From: Glaciecola siphonariae
GTDB taxonomy: Bacteria > Pseudomonadota > Gammaproteobacteria > Enterobacterales > Alteromonadaceae
Reading direction: 5' to 3'
Assembly: GCF_042652645.1 (NCBI RefSeq)
Contig: NZ_JBHSGU010000002.1
Location: 1,860,001 to 1,924,000 of the forward strand
Length of the DNA stretch: 64,000 nucleotides
A program made the position numbers and the translations under genes. The notes under the pieces were generated by a model, which ran no database searches, was not told the DNA's origin, and saw only the letters and a program-made list of their open reading frames with translations. Positions 9,377-17,826 of the stretch are shown in pieces; position 1 is the stretch's first letter, and each line of letters begins with the position of its first letter.

Positions 9377-10687
9377 TTAATCTGCTTCGTCTAAGGCAAT
9401 AAGCTCAGGCGGCAGTATAAAATAAAACTTGCTGCCTTTGCCCACTACGCTCTCTACTTCTAAATGTGCGTTATGGTGGTGCAGGACGTGCTTCACAATA
9501 GACAAGCCTAAGCCCGAGCCGCCGGTTTTGCGTGAGCGCGCTTTGTCTACACGGTAAAAACGCTCTGTTAATCGCCTAAGATGCTTATCTTCAATACCAT
9601 CACCGTTGTCTTTCACCGCGAAATAAGCGCTGCCTGAGCGGCGTTTCCATATTATCTCAATATGACCTTTGGGCGGTGTGTAATGCATCGCATTGAATAT
9701 AAGATTTGAACAAGCGCTGCGCATTTCAGACTCCACGCCGTAAACCTTAAGCTCTGGGTCTACCTTAAACACAATTTCATGTTGCCTGTCTTTGTTTAAG
9801 GCATTCGCTTCCATTTCAATCTGCTGAAACAGCGCGCGCATATCAATCACGTTTTCAAAAATCCGCTCCGCACTTGACTCTATACGAGACAAAATTAGCA
9901 AATCTTCTATAAGATTCTGCATGCGCCGCGTTTGCGTGCCCATTTCATTCAGCGCCTTGTTTACTATAGGAGGCGTGCCCTCAGTACTGGCGCTAAGCAC
10001 TTCTAAATAGCCATTAATTACGGTCAGAGGCGTTTTTAGCTCATGGCTCACATTGGCCACAAAGTCTTTGCGCATTTCCTCTAGATGCGACACCCGAGAT
10101 ACGTCGCGCACAATTAACAAAAGCTGATCCTCACCGTATTCCATCATCCGATATTCAAAGGTTTTATGCGGATTGGTAGGCGCTGGGATTTCAATCGGGT
10201 ACTGATAGTCTTCACTTTCCAAAAACTCAATAAAACGAGGATGCCGAATCAGATTATCTATACGCCGGCCATTGTCGTCAGGCCAACGCAGCCCAAGCTC
10301 AATACGTGCGTTTCGGTTACACCACATAATCCGAGCTTGGTTATCAATCACCACCACAGCATCGGGCAAGGCCTCTGAGCCCTCTCGGAAACGCTTGACC
10401 AGCTCACCAAGGTTTTTACGCTTATTGCGGTTGCGTCGCTGCAGATAGTACACACCCTCATAAATATGATGCCATATACCAGGCGCACTCGGCGGCGACA
10501 TTGTGCGGCTTTGCCATAACCATTTCGTAAGCTTATATAAATGCAGGTAGTTGTATGCCAGTAGGCAAGCAAAGAGCACCATAATCGCCAGCGCAACATC
10601 GTTTACATAAGCACCGGCAAGCAAGCTTAGGCATAACAAAATACCAAAACGAACCAGAGTTTTAGACCACGATTGGGGGTAATACAT
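9377..10687 (-). CDS. phoR: Phosphate-regulon sensor histidine kinase PhoR
   Basis: 436 residues, close to the 431 of E. coli PhoR. Two N-terminal membrane helices (about residues 11-46) precede a positively charged linker, a PAS domain (around DAVVVIDNQARIMWCN), the HisKA domain with the phospho-acceptor His215 in VSHELKTPLTV, and an HATPase domain with the N box (NLIFNAMHYTP), DNGDGI and GGSGLGLSIVKH. It phosphorylates PhoB when phosphate is scarce. It starts 34 bp after phoB and is followed after one base by the PstS-like gene, forming a tight operon. Confidence 0.95.
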   Translation of the reverse strand: MYYPQSWSKTLVRFGILLCLSLLAGAYVNDVALAIMVLFACLLAYNYLHLYKLTKWLWQSRTMSPPSAPGIWHHIYEGVYYLQRRNRNKRKNLGELVKRFREGSEALPDAVVVIDNQARIMWCNRNARIELGLRWPDDNGRRIDNLIRHPRFIEFLESEDYQYPIEIPAPTNPHKTFEYRMMEYGEDQLLLIVRDVSRVSHLEEMRKDFVANVSHELKTPLTVINGYLEVLSASTEGTPPIVNKALNEMGTQTRRMQNLIEDLLILSRIESSAERIFENVIDMRALFQQIEMEANALNKDRQHEIVFKVDPELKVYGVESEMRSACSNLIFNAMHYTPPKGHIEIIWKRRSGSAYFAVKDNGDGIEDKHLRRLTERFYRVDKARSRKTGGSGLGLSIVKHVLHHHNAHLEVESVVGKGSKFYFILPPELIALDEAD

Positions 10688-10721
10688 GATTTATATGGCC
10701 TCAGCTAAGACCGCAGAGGCA

Positions 10722-11411
10722 CTACGCTTTATTTGAAAAGCGATATCCCGAACCTCTGACGGTTTGGATCATGGCGTCGTGCCCATGCTGTGAAATGGCT
10801 TTTCGTAAGCGGCGAATGTGCACATCTACTGTGCGGTCTTCTACATATACGTTAGTGCCCCATACATTGTCCAGTAATAGCTCGCGACTGTAAACACGCT
10901 CAGGATGAGTCATAAAAAAGTGCAGAAGCTTAAATTCTGTCGGGCCAATATCAACCGAATCGCCGTTACTGGTAACACGATGCGACACAGGCTCAAGCAC
11001 TAAGCCATTAAATTCAATGGGTTCTTCTTTTGAGGTGGGTGTTACGCGGCGCATCACTGCCTTGATACGAGCCACCAACTCTTTCGGTGAGAAAGGCTTA
11101 GTAACATAATCATCGGCGCCAGCTTCAAGCCCTCGAATTTTGTCATCTTCTTCGCTTCGTGCAGTAAGCATGATCACAGGGATGTCTTTAGCAAACTCGT
11201 GACTTTTGAGCTTTTTTGCAAGCTGAACGCCGCTACCGCCCGGCAACATCCAGTCGAGCAATATCAAATCTGGATAAGGCTCTTTGATTTTTGCCAAGCC
11301 CACATCGTAGTCTTCGGCCTCGTCAACCGTAAACCCTGCCTGCTCGAGCACAAAGCTAAGCATTTCTCTAATTGGCGCTTCATCTTCTACAAGTAATATC
11401 TTGCGCGACAT
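10722..11411 (-). CDS. phoB: Phosphate-regulon response regulator PhoB
   Basis: 229 residues, the usual length for this regulator. The receiver domain has the acidic pair (VEDE), the phospho-acceptor Asp53 in LILLDWMLPG, the Thr of MLTARSEEDD and the Lys of YVTKPFSPKEL. An OmpR-type winged-helix DNA-binding domain ends in the RTVDVHIRRLRKAI recognition region and VRGSGYRF. I chose the ATG at 11411 because the product then begins MSRKILLVEDEAPIRE, matching E. coli PhoB, and GAGTG precedes it; an ATG 18 bases upstream has no ribosome site. A Pho box upstream implies autoregulation. Confidence 0.97.
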   Translation of the reverse strand: MSRKILLVEDEAPIREMLSFVLEQAGFTVDEAEDYDVGLAKIKEPYPDLILLDWMLPGGSGVQLAKKLKSHEFAKDIPVIMLTARSEEDDKIRGLEAGADDYVTKPFSPKELVARIKAVMRRVTPTSKEEPIEFNGLVLEPVSHRVTSNGDSVDIGPTEFKLLHFFMTHPERVYSRELLLDNVWGTNVYVEDRTVDVHIRRLRKAISQHGHDAMIQTVRGSGYRFSNKA

Positions 11412-11459
11412 TTTTTTCACTCGTGTCATTGAATGTTGCCCGTATTATTGGAGTGCTCT

Positions 11460-11477
11460 GTGACAGTTTTATGAAAC
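11460..11477 (-). promoter_or_regulatory. Pho box upstream of phoB
   Basis: The minus strand reads GTTTCAT-AAAA-CTGTCAC. The second half-site is a perfect match to the PhoB consensus, the first matches 5 of 7, and the spacer is the expected 4 bp. It lies 49 bp upstream of the phoB ATG, consistent with the autoregulation known for phoBR in other gammaproteobacteria. Confidence 0.75.
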
Positions 11478-11654
11478 AAAGCACAAAATATGTCAAGGAA
11501 TATGCGCAATGCTCATGCAATAAGATAAATAAAGCAGACTAAAACCAATTATTTATGAAAATGAGCGCCCTATGCAGCATTTTGATTTTGACCATCTTGT
11601 ACAAGCTTGTTAACCTCTCGCGTCTTTTCTTTCGATAGGCAGTACAGCAATATT

Positions 11655-12566
11655 ATGTGGTTTAAAAATCTTAAACTTTATCGCTTCACTCAGGCATTCT
11701 CTCTGGACACCGAAAAACTGCAGCTTATGATGCAAACTATGCCGTTTCGCCACTGCAGCGCGCAGGAAATATCGAGCATGGGCTTTGTGTCACCCCTTGG
11801 TATAAAAAATGATGCAGACCCACAGTTATTTCATCAATCGGGCAAAGCATTTTGGTTTACGCTAAAGCGCGAAGACAAAATATTGCCCGCCAGCGTAATT
11901 AATTCTGAACTGGCTGAAAAAGTCGCGCAAATTGAGCAAGAAACCGGCGCCCCAGTCGGTAAAAAAGCGCAAAAAGAATTTAAAGAAGATATTATTCAGC
12001 GGCTGTTACCGCGAGCATTTAATAAGCATGCCTTTATCAACGGTTACATTAGCCTCGATGAGCAAATCGTAGTAGTAGATGCCAGTGCAGACGGCAGTGC
12101 CGAGGTATTTTTAGCAGCGCTCAGAAAATGCTTGGGTTCGCTTCCTGTTGTTCCTTTTGCAAAATCACAGCAGCAAGAAATTTTAACCAATTGGGTGCTT
12201 AAAGATGCGCCAGAGGGCATTGAGCTGTTAGATGAGGCTGAATTTAAGTCGCCTGCCGACGACGGTGCGCTCATTCGCTGTAAACAACAAGACCTAGACG
12301 CCGACGAAATCTTGGCTCATATTCAAGCGGGCAAGTGGGTGCAAAAAATAGCCGTTGCCTACAAAGAGCGCCTAAGCTGTATCATAGCCGAAGACCTGTC
12401 GATTAAACGTTTAAAGTTTACTGACTTGGTAACGCAGCAAAATGAAGATGTGAGTAAAGAAGACATGGCTGCACGCTTAGACGCTGACTTTACACTTTTT
12501 GTAAGTGAGATAGACGCGTTTGTAAAAGACCTAGAATCCATGTTTGATTTAGCAGCAGACGCGTAA
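11655..12566 (+). CDS. rdgC: Recombination-associated protein RdgC
   Basis: The product from this start is 303 residues, the same length as E. coli RdgC. It begins MWFKNLKLYRF like that protein, and the family blocks KILPASVIN, LLPRAF, CLGSLPVVP, ELLDEAEFK and RLKFTDLVTQQNED are all present. RdgC forms a DNA-encircling ring that modulates RecA loading; it acts in the cytoplasm on the nucleoid. An upstream TTG at 11607 would add 16 residues with no family counterpart. The ribosome site is weak. It stands alone, divergent from phoB. Confidence 0.95.
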   Translation: MWFKNLKLYRFTQAFSLDTEKLQLMMQTMPFRHCSAQEISSMGFVSPLGIKNDADPQLFHQSGKAFWFTLKREDKILPASVINSELAEKVAQIEQETGAPVGKKAQKEFKEDIIQRLLPRAFNKHAFINGYISLDEQIVVVDASADGSAEVFLAALRKCLGSLPVVPFAKSQQQEILTNWVLKDAPEGIELLDEAEFKSPADDGALIRCKQQDLDADEILAHIQAGKWVQKIAVAYKERLSCIIAEDLSIKRLKFTDLVTQQNEDVSKEDMAARLDADFTLFVSEIDAFVKDLESMFDLAADA

Positions 12567-12679
12567 GACAAAATGCAATTTGGCGGCTGAGCAAATGTAA
12601 CTAATCTCAATTAGGTTGAAAGTTTTTTTAACTATTGCCTATCTAATGAGTACATTCATTTACTTCTTGGTGCGCCAAA

Positions 12680-13219
12680 ATGCTATCTCGCAAACTAACT
12701 ATCGCAGCGTTTCTGCTGCTTTCTTTTGGGGCTCATAAGCAAGTCGATGCCCAAATTTCAGTCTATGACAGCATGTACTTCCCAACAACGCAGTCTCTGG
12801 AGGGCAACCGAAGAGCACCGCGTATATATTCGGTTTTAGAGATTGATTTTGGACAACATAAAGCAGGCGAGCCCGCCTATTTTTCTGACTTAAAACAGAC
12901 TTACTTACCATCATTTAATGCAGACATTTCTGATTTCACAACACCTGAGCAGCCTTTTGGCGTTCAGGGCGTATCCATTGCAGCGGCGACAGACGAAGCA
13001 CGGTTGAGCCAAATACGGGCGAAAGTACAGAAGCGTTTATTAGGTGACTACTCACCTAAGTTACATGCGCTAATGGAAACAATCAGCGTTGAACAATTAG
13101 ATGAAATAAATGCAAACAGTTTCGATTTCAGAAACGCTAAAGGCGGATCGCAAGGTCACTTGGCTTTATCGTTAAGCCGACTTGGTGATGTAGATGAGTC
13201 AGATTCATTTCATTATTAG
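12680..13219 (+). CDS. Exported protein of unknown function
   Basis: 179 residues with a typical Sec signal peptide (basic MLSRKL, hydrophobic AAFLLLSFGA, cleavage likely after VDA). The mature part has no cysteines and no motif I recognise. Its middle (around QPFGVQGVSIAAATDEARLSQIRAKVQ) looks helical and its end is Ser/Asp-rich. It follows rdgC after 114 bp and may have its own promoter. It is probably periplasmic or secreted. Confidence 0.7.
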   Translation: MLSRKLTIAAFLLLSFGAHKQVDAQISVYDSMYFPTTQSLEGNRRAPRIYSVLEIDFGQHKAGEPAYFSDLKQTYLPSFNADISDFTTPEQPFGVQGVSIAAATDEARLSQIRAKVQKRLLGDYSPKLHALMETISVEQLDEINANSFDFRNAKGGSQGHLALSLSRLGDVDESDSFHY

Positions 13220-13267
13220 AGTCAGGCAGTGAGTCTCTGCATGCATCTAATCTATGAGTCTTCGTGA

Positions 13268-13411
13268 TTACTGAACCTTATCTGCACTTACCGGCGTCGC
13301 GGCAAACGTACTCGCCCCACCTAATGCTGTCGCAGTAAACGAAGCCGTAATATAGTTAGCCCAAGTATTGTATGCCAATGCAAACAACGAAGGTTTAAGT
13401 AAAAGAGTCAT
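13268..13411 (-). CDS. Candidate 47-residue hydrophobic peptide gene
   Basis: On the minus strand an ATG at 13411 opens 47 codons ending in TAA. The product begins MTLLLKPSLFALAYNTW and has a signal-peptide-like pattern ending in PVSA before DKVQ. No convincing ribosome site is visible upstream, and the gap between two plus-strand genes has nothing else in it. It could be a remnant or chance reading frame. Confidence 0.3.
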   Translation of the reverse strand: MTLLLKPSLFALAYNTWANYITASFTATALGGASTFAATPVSADKVQ

Positions 13412-13522
13412 AATAGTTAAGGTCGTTAATTAGAACATTAAATAAGAGGGCTAAAGTTGAAGATATTGCAGAACCTCCTACTATTAGATAAGAACGCCTA
13501 TGGCTAATGTAAGGTTAGCGTT

Positions 13523-14212
13523 ATGAAACACTTGTTTTTGTTCGTTGCTTTTCTTTGTAGTTTCTCTTCTTGCAGCTCTGCGCAAGCCACAGACTTTGTA
13601 TTTGACGAAGTCTCAGACATGCCTTTTCATAGCGATGTACGCGACACACTCGAACAAGCATATAGCTTATTGGAGCATAAAATAAGTTATCGTTCAGTGC
13701 CCTTAAAGCGAAGCTACAGAGAAGCCGAATCTGGTCGTTTATCGGGTCTAATGGGGCGAGTATTCTATGCCCAAGACAACTACAAAAACTTAGTTAGAGT
13801 GCCTGTTCCGATTGCGTCCTTTGATATTGTACTGGTTGTAAATACCCATTCGTGCTCGCAATGCGACGTTACAAATATCAAACAGGTTACCGCTGTATCA
13901 GGCTTCGAGGCTTTACTTTATTATCGCAAGAATAATAAGGTTAACTTTATGCTTTCTGAAGTTTCTGACCGAGCAACCTTGCTCAACATGATGGATAAAG
14001 AACGCATAGAAGCGATGATTATTAGCCGAGTGTTATTGCCTGACGAACTGCTTAGTGCAAACCCACACTGGAAAGTGACAACATTGGCTACAGAGTATTT
14101 GTTTCATTATTTGACCCAAGAAAACGCATATCTCATTCCAGAGCTAAGCGGTGCTATCCAAACTGTGCTCGAGCACAAACTCCTTTTAAAAAACACAACA
14201 CTTCCTCACTGA
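13523..14212 (+). CDS. Periplasmic substrate-binding-like protein
   Basis: 229 residues with an N-terminal signal sequence; cleavage after AQA or a lipidated Cys near SSCSS are both possible. The layout resembles the short type-3 solute-binding proteins common in Alteromonadales: an early pair of residues followed by VPLKRSYREAESGRLSGLMGR, a central FDIVLVV strand and a late RIEAMIIS segment that matches the second hinge lobe. No transporter genes adjoin it. The ligand is unknown, and a sensing rather than transport role is possible. The family assignment rests on pattern only. Confidence 0.65.
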   Translation: MKHLFLFVAFLCSFSSCSSAQATDFVFDEVSDMPFHSDVRDTLEQAYSLLEHKISYRSVPLKRSYREAESGRLSGLMGRVFYAQDNYKNLVRVPVPIASFDIVLVVNTHSCSQCDVTNIKQVTAVSGFEALLYYRKNNKVNFMLSEVSDRATLLNMMDKERIEAMIISRVLLPDELLSANPHWKVTTLATEYLFHYLTQENAYLIPELSGAIQTVLEHKLLLKNTTLPH

Positions 14213-14339
14213 CCGCTGTAATAATAGGAAGCCTATGGGCTAATTTGTCTTGATCTCTTTGTTTAACTGCTCATTTCATTATTTAATGATTCTGGTACAA
14301 CTTTCATCAGTTTGCGATGATGTAGGCCGTGCGCAAGTA

Positions 14340-16643
14340 TTATTTTAAGATGCCCACATTTTTAAAAATGATAAGCTCCCCACTAGGGTCGGTAAAACCT
14401 TGAGCTGAAACCTTTGTGACACCAAGCGCGGCTGTTGTGATAGGCGCTAGGCTTTGAGTGTTTGGTTCAATGGTAGTTTGAGTGTGAGCATGGCTGAGCA
14501 AGGAGCTGATAGAAGGCGTTAATGCATTCGCTTTATAGGTCAATTCAGCGGCCGGCAAAAAGACATTACCTCTTTGTCTCACGTCGAGCATCTCTGCATA
14601 GGCGCTTAAATCGCTGCCCACAAATAGGTTGTTGATGAAGTGATTGTCGCCACCGACTATGCCCGAATATCCTTTGATCTGCGTTGAATGCGGATAGTGA
14701 TAAGGTGTACTGCGTTCAGGGACTGAACGCTGCGTCACCTCCCCCGCAAAGAGATTGTGCAAATAGGCATTCCCTTGAGACCAATCTGATAATGCGCGTT
14801 TTGATAAAAATATATTGTTGTCGATAATGGCTGGGCCGTGATTGACTTCGAGCCATAGGTCTTGGTCGTCGTTGTCGTGAAGGACATTTTCACTTATGCG
14901 TGTGCCCTGCGTCATCCAGTCGAGCCAAATGCCTCGATGTGAGTCGAATATGTGATTGCGGGCAATTAGAGTATCGATAGGTGCATGGAGTTTAATACCC
15001 GCCATTTCATAGCCGTCAAAGAGTTTTTGTTGATGGATATCGTGAATAGTGTTTTGCGTGATCTCGCTAAAAATAGCTCCCATGCTGCCAGCTATGCCCG
15101 CTTGCTCACAGTGAGAGATATGATTACCGCGCACTAGATGCCCACCAACACTTTCTTTGTTCCAGTCTCTGGCTAACGCGCGCTCGATGGTGCCAACATA
15201 GCCCGCAGCCGAGTCTGCTGCGGTGTTATCAAATTCATCACCATATTTCCCTAAACTCAGGCACACTGTTCGAGCGTGACGAATGCGATTATTTTCAATG
15301 ATCCAACCTTTACTCCAGTGAGTCCCAACTGCTGCTTTTTGCTCAGCAGTTGGTGGTGCCCAATTTGTGGCAGCATGGGCAAATTCAAAGCCGTTAACAC
15401 GAATATAATTAATATTTGGCTTAGACGGATAGAATAGGGTTTCACGCACATTAATTTCTATCCCTTCAATATTGGGGTCGAACCCGTTAATTTGCGCATA
15501 GATATTAGTGTGCGTGTCGTTAACGCTTGCATACCATAAAGACCTATTTTCAAGCTTCGCAAGCGCTGCCTGATATTTTTCGACATATGCCGCAAGGCTA
15601 AACTCATCGTGTCTTTTGAAGACAAAATACAGATCAGTCTTTAGCGGCAAGGACTGAGTACTGCGGTGTTGAGGCAAATAGCTGACAAACACTTCACTGG
15701 AATTCCAACTTGCAGTACTAATGACCGAAGCACTTGCAAGCAATTCACCGTCTGGCGAATTTGCGCGAATTTCAACCACGCCACCTCTACTGCCTTGAAC
15801 GGGCGACGCTAATATTCTAACAAAGCCAGCGTCGTCGCTTAAATCAACGTTTTTAAAGCGGATCCAGTCCCCCTCCTTAATTAGAATGGCATCTTCGGCG
15901 TTTGCGTCGACTTTTGATTCAATAGCCCGAGCGAACTTGTGATGATGTGCAAACAGCTTTCCTTCAAAGGTTGGGGGCGATTGACTTATTTGAGACTCGC
16001 CAAGCGCAAGCTTTTCAAGACGCATTAAAAAAGGTGTGTCGTTTTGCACAATCTCATCAATAAAAGCCTCGGCATCAAAAGGTTTTCCAAGAACCGTCGC
16101 TAAGTCAGGTGATTCCCAAAGCCAAGTTCCATTGGCATAAACGGCGCCTGTATGGTGATCGCGTCCTTCATTCTTAAACCAGTCACCGCGAATTTTGGTG
16201 TTGTAAGGGTTGTAGTTTTCAAAAAAGGCATTGGGCAATGTAAGCTGCCACACATTGTCTTGAACATACTCCCAGCCCTTCATCTTCTCTGACCCCTTGA
16301 TGATGACTCTTTCACCCTCAGCCGCGCGATAGTGAATCATTTTGCGGGGTGAGTGACCGCCAAAATGGGGGTCGATGCTTTCTCTGTATGTCCCACTACT
16401 GACTACAATTGTATCGCCAGCGCGTGCAACTTCGGCGGCTTTGCTTATTGTGTAAAAGGGGCTGTCGTACTTACCCGAATTTGTATCTTTACCCTGCTTT
16501 GACACATACAGTATTTTGCCTGAACCTTCTGATTCAATTTGATGTTGGGCTACAGATGTATTTGCAGATTCAAGCCATGCGCAAGAGAAAAGTCCAAGTA
16601 CTAATAAGCACAGCACCGCTTTTTTTAATATCGCATTTAACAT
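14340..16643 (-). CDS. GH120-family beta-xylosidase-like lipoprotein
   Basis: 767 residues. A lipoprotein signal (LGLFSC) anchors it to a membrane. The body is a right-handed parallel beta-helix opening with LYVSKQGKDTNSGKYDSPF and GDTIVVSSGTYRE, the standard start of such enzymes. Blocks such as EFAHAATNWAPPTAEQ, WSKGWIIENN, AGIKLHAPID, GIWLDWMTQGTR and WLEVNHGP match glycoside hydrolase family 120 as I recall it from the Thermoanaerobacterium xylosidase. There the Asp of the LDW block and the Glu of the VEVSHGP block are catalytic; here these are Asp575 and Glu599. It probably trims xylo-oligosaccharides. It is divergent from a sugar-type regulator at 16849. The exact substrate is inferred. 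Confidence 0.8.
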   Translation of the reverse strand: MLNAILKKAVLCLLVLGLFSCAWLESANTSVAQHQIESEGSGKILYVSKQGKDTNSGKYDSPFYTISKAAEVARAGDTIVVSSGTYRESIDPHFGGHSPRKMIHYRAAEGERVIIKGSEKMKGWEYVQDNVWQLTLPNAFFENYNPYNTKIRGDWFKNEGRDHHTGAVYANGTWLWESPDLATVLGKPFDAEAFIDEIVQNDTPFLMRLEKLALGESQISQSPPTFEGKLFAHHHKFARAIESKVDANAEDAILIKEGDWIRFKNVDLSDDAGFVRILASPVQGSRGGVVEIRANSPDGELLASASVISTASWNSSEVFVSYLPQHRSTQSLPLKTDLYFVFKRHDEFSLAAYVEKYQAALAKLENRSLWYASVNDTHTNIYAQINGFDPNIEGIEINVRETLFYPSKPNINYIRVNGFEFAHAATNWAPPTAEQKAAVGTHWSKGWIIENNRIRHARTVCLSLGKYGDEFDNTAADSAAGYVGTIERALARDWNKESVGGHLVRGNHISHCEQAGIAGSMGAIFSEITQNTIHDIHQQKLFDGYEMAGIKLHAPIDTLIARNHIFDSHRGIWLDWMTQGTRISENVLHDNDDQDLWLEVNHGPAIIDNNIFLSKRALSDWSQGNAYLHNLFAGEVTQRSVPERSTPYHYPHSTQIKGYSGIVGGDNHFINNLFVGSDLSAYAEMLDVRQRGNVFLPAAELTYKANALTPSISSLLSHAHTQTTIEPNTQSLAPITTAALGVTKVSAQGFTDPSGELIIFKNVGILK

Positions 16644-16770
16644 CCTGGCCCTCTTTTCATGTTTCGGTTCTTTATTTATGGTTATTTATTTTTGCTCGAT
16701 TACTCGTGAAATCATCTGGTTGATAATGATTGATTTAGCTTAACAAGTAATTTACATTAGCCTATTGTGA

Positions 16771-16792
16771 TTCATACTAGTTCATACTAGTT
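16771..16792. repeat. Tandem 10-bp repeat, candidate operator
   Basis: Two perfect copies of TTCATACTAG lie end to end, followed by TT, in the 205-bp gap between the divergent GH120 gene and the GntR/LacI-type regulator. They contain ACTAGT palindrome cores. The position suits an operator for the neighbouring regulator. Confidence 0.45.
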
Positions 16793-16848
16793 GCAATTGG
16801 CAAGCACTTCTACAAACACGGCAAAAACAAAGGCAGTGAGAATACGAT

Positions 16849-17826
16849 TTGAAAACTAAAGTTGAGCATATAGCCGCTGATATCGAAGCTAAAATTCAGG
16901 CGAAAGTCTTGAAGTTCGGCGATCTTCTGCCCTCGCTTTCACTGGTTCAAACGCGTTATCAAGTGTCTAGAGATACGGCTAATCGAGCTTATCGCAACTT
17001 AAAAAGTAGGGGCATCATCGAATCGAGAAAAGGACGTGGCTATTGCGTTGCTAATACTGAGGCTGGGCGAATTTTAAATATCTTTGTGTTACTCGATGAG
17101 CTGTCGGAATATAAAAATACCTTGATCACATCTTTTGCTAACACGTTACATAAAAAGAATAGCTATACACTTTTCTTTCACCACTATAACGTAGCTTTGT
17201 TTGAGCAGCTTATTAAACATAGTCTAGGCAATTATACGCATTACCTGATAAGCCCTATTCCAAACGCCGCTCACTTAGATAAAGTACTCAAGCGCATTCC
17301 ACAGCATCAGCTCATGTTTATTGATCGCCGAGATACCCAAACTCTGACACCTCGCTATGTTGGTCAAGCATATCAACAAGATATTCAAGATAGTCTTCTA
17401 GAACTTAAGCCTGCGCTGCAAAAATATGAGCGCTTTGAGTTTGTTTTTGGCGCCTCGCCATACCATCCAATGGAGCTTAAAACAGGTTTTATACGCTTTT
17501 GTGAGCAGCACGCGTTTAAATACAAGATTTTGCTAGAGCGAGGCGATATTCATATTAAAAAAGGTTGCGCGTATTTAATTATAGATGACGCAATATTGGC
17601 GTTTGTTGTGAAACAAGCAAAACGTCTTTCACTACGAATCGGTGAAGATATTGGCATTGTGTCTTACAACGAAACCTGCCTCAAATCTGTCATCGCAAAC
17701 GGTATTACTACTATCTCAAGTGATTTTGAGCACATGGGAAAAACGCTTGCTTGCGTACTACAAGACTCCTCATTCCCCGAAGATGTTCATAACCCAATGA
17801 AAGTATTAAAAAGGAATTCACTATGA
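16849..17826 (+). CDS. GntR-type regulator with LacI-like sugar-sensing domain
   Basis: 325 residues. The N-terminal winged helix has the GntR pattern: FGDLLPSLSLVQTRYQVSRD followed by TANRAYRNLKSRGII and GRGYCV. The remaining ~250 residues look like a periplasmic-binding-protein-type effector domain (NIFVLLDEL, LMFIDRR, GEDIGIVSYNE, ITTISSDFEHMG), the build of AraR-like regulators. It begins with TTG; no better start is nearby, and AGTGAG lies about 10 bases upstream. It probably controls the divergent GH120 gene and its own operon in response to a sugar. Its stop codon overlaps the next start by 4 bases (ATGA). Confidence 0.82.
   Translation: MKTKVEHIAADIEAKIQAKVLKFGDLLPSLSLVQTRYQVSRDTANRAYRNLKSRGIIESRKGRGYCVANTEAGRILNIFVLLDELSEYKNTLITSFANTLHKKNSYTLFFHHYNVALFEQLIKHSLGNYTHYLISPIPNAAHLDKVLKRIPQHQLMFIDRRDTQTLTPRYVGQAYQQDIQDSLLELKPALQKYERFEFVFGASPYHPMELKTGFIRFCEQHAFKYKILLERGDIHIKKGCAYLIIDDAILAFVVKQAKRLSLRIGEDIGIVSYNETCLKSVIANGITTISSDFEHMGKTLACVLQDSSFPEDVHNPMKVLKRNSL

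Noticed and set aside
12596..12633. Weak hairpin with T run after rdgC
   Set aside because: The stem is only 5 bp (CTAAT/ATTAG) and the T run is separated from it; not a reliable terminator.
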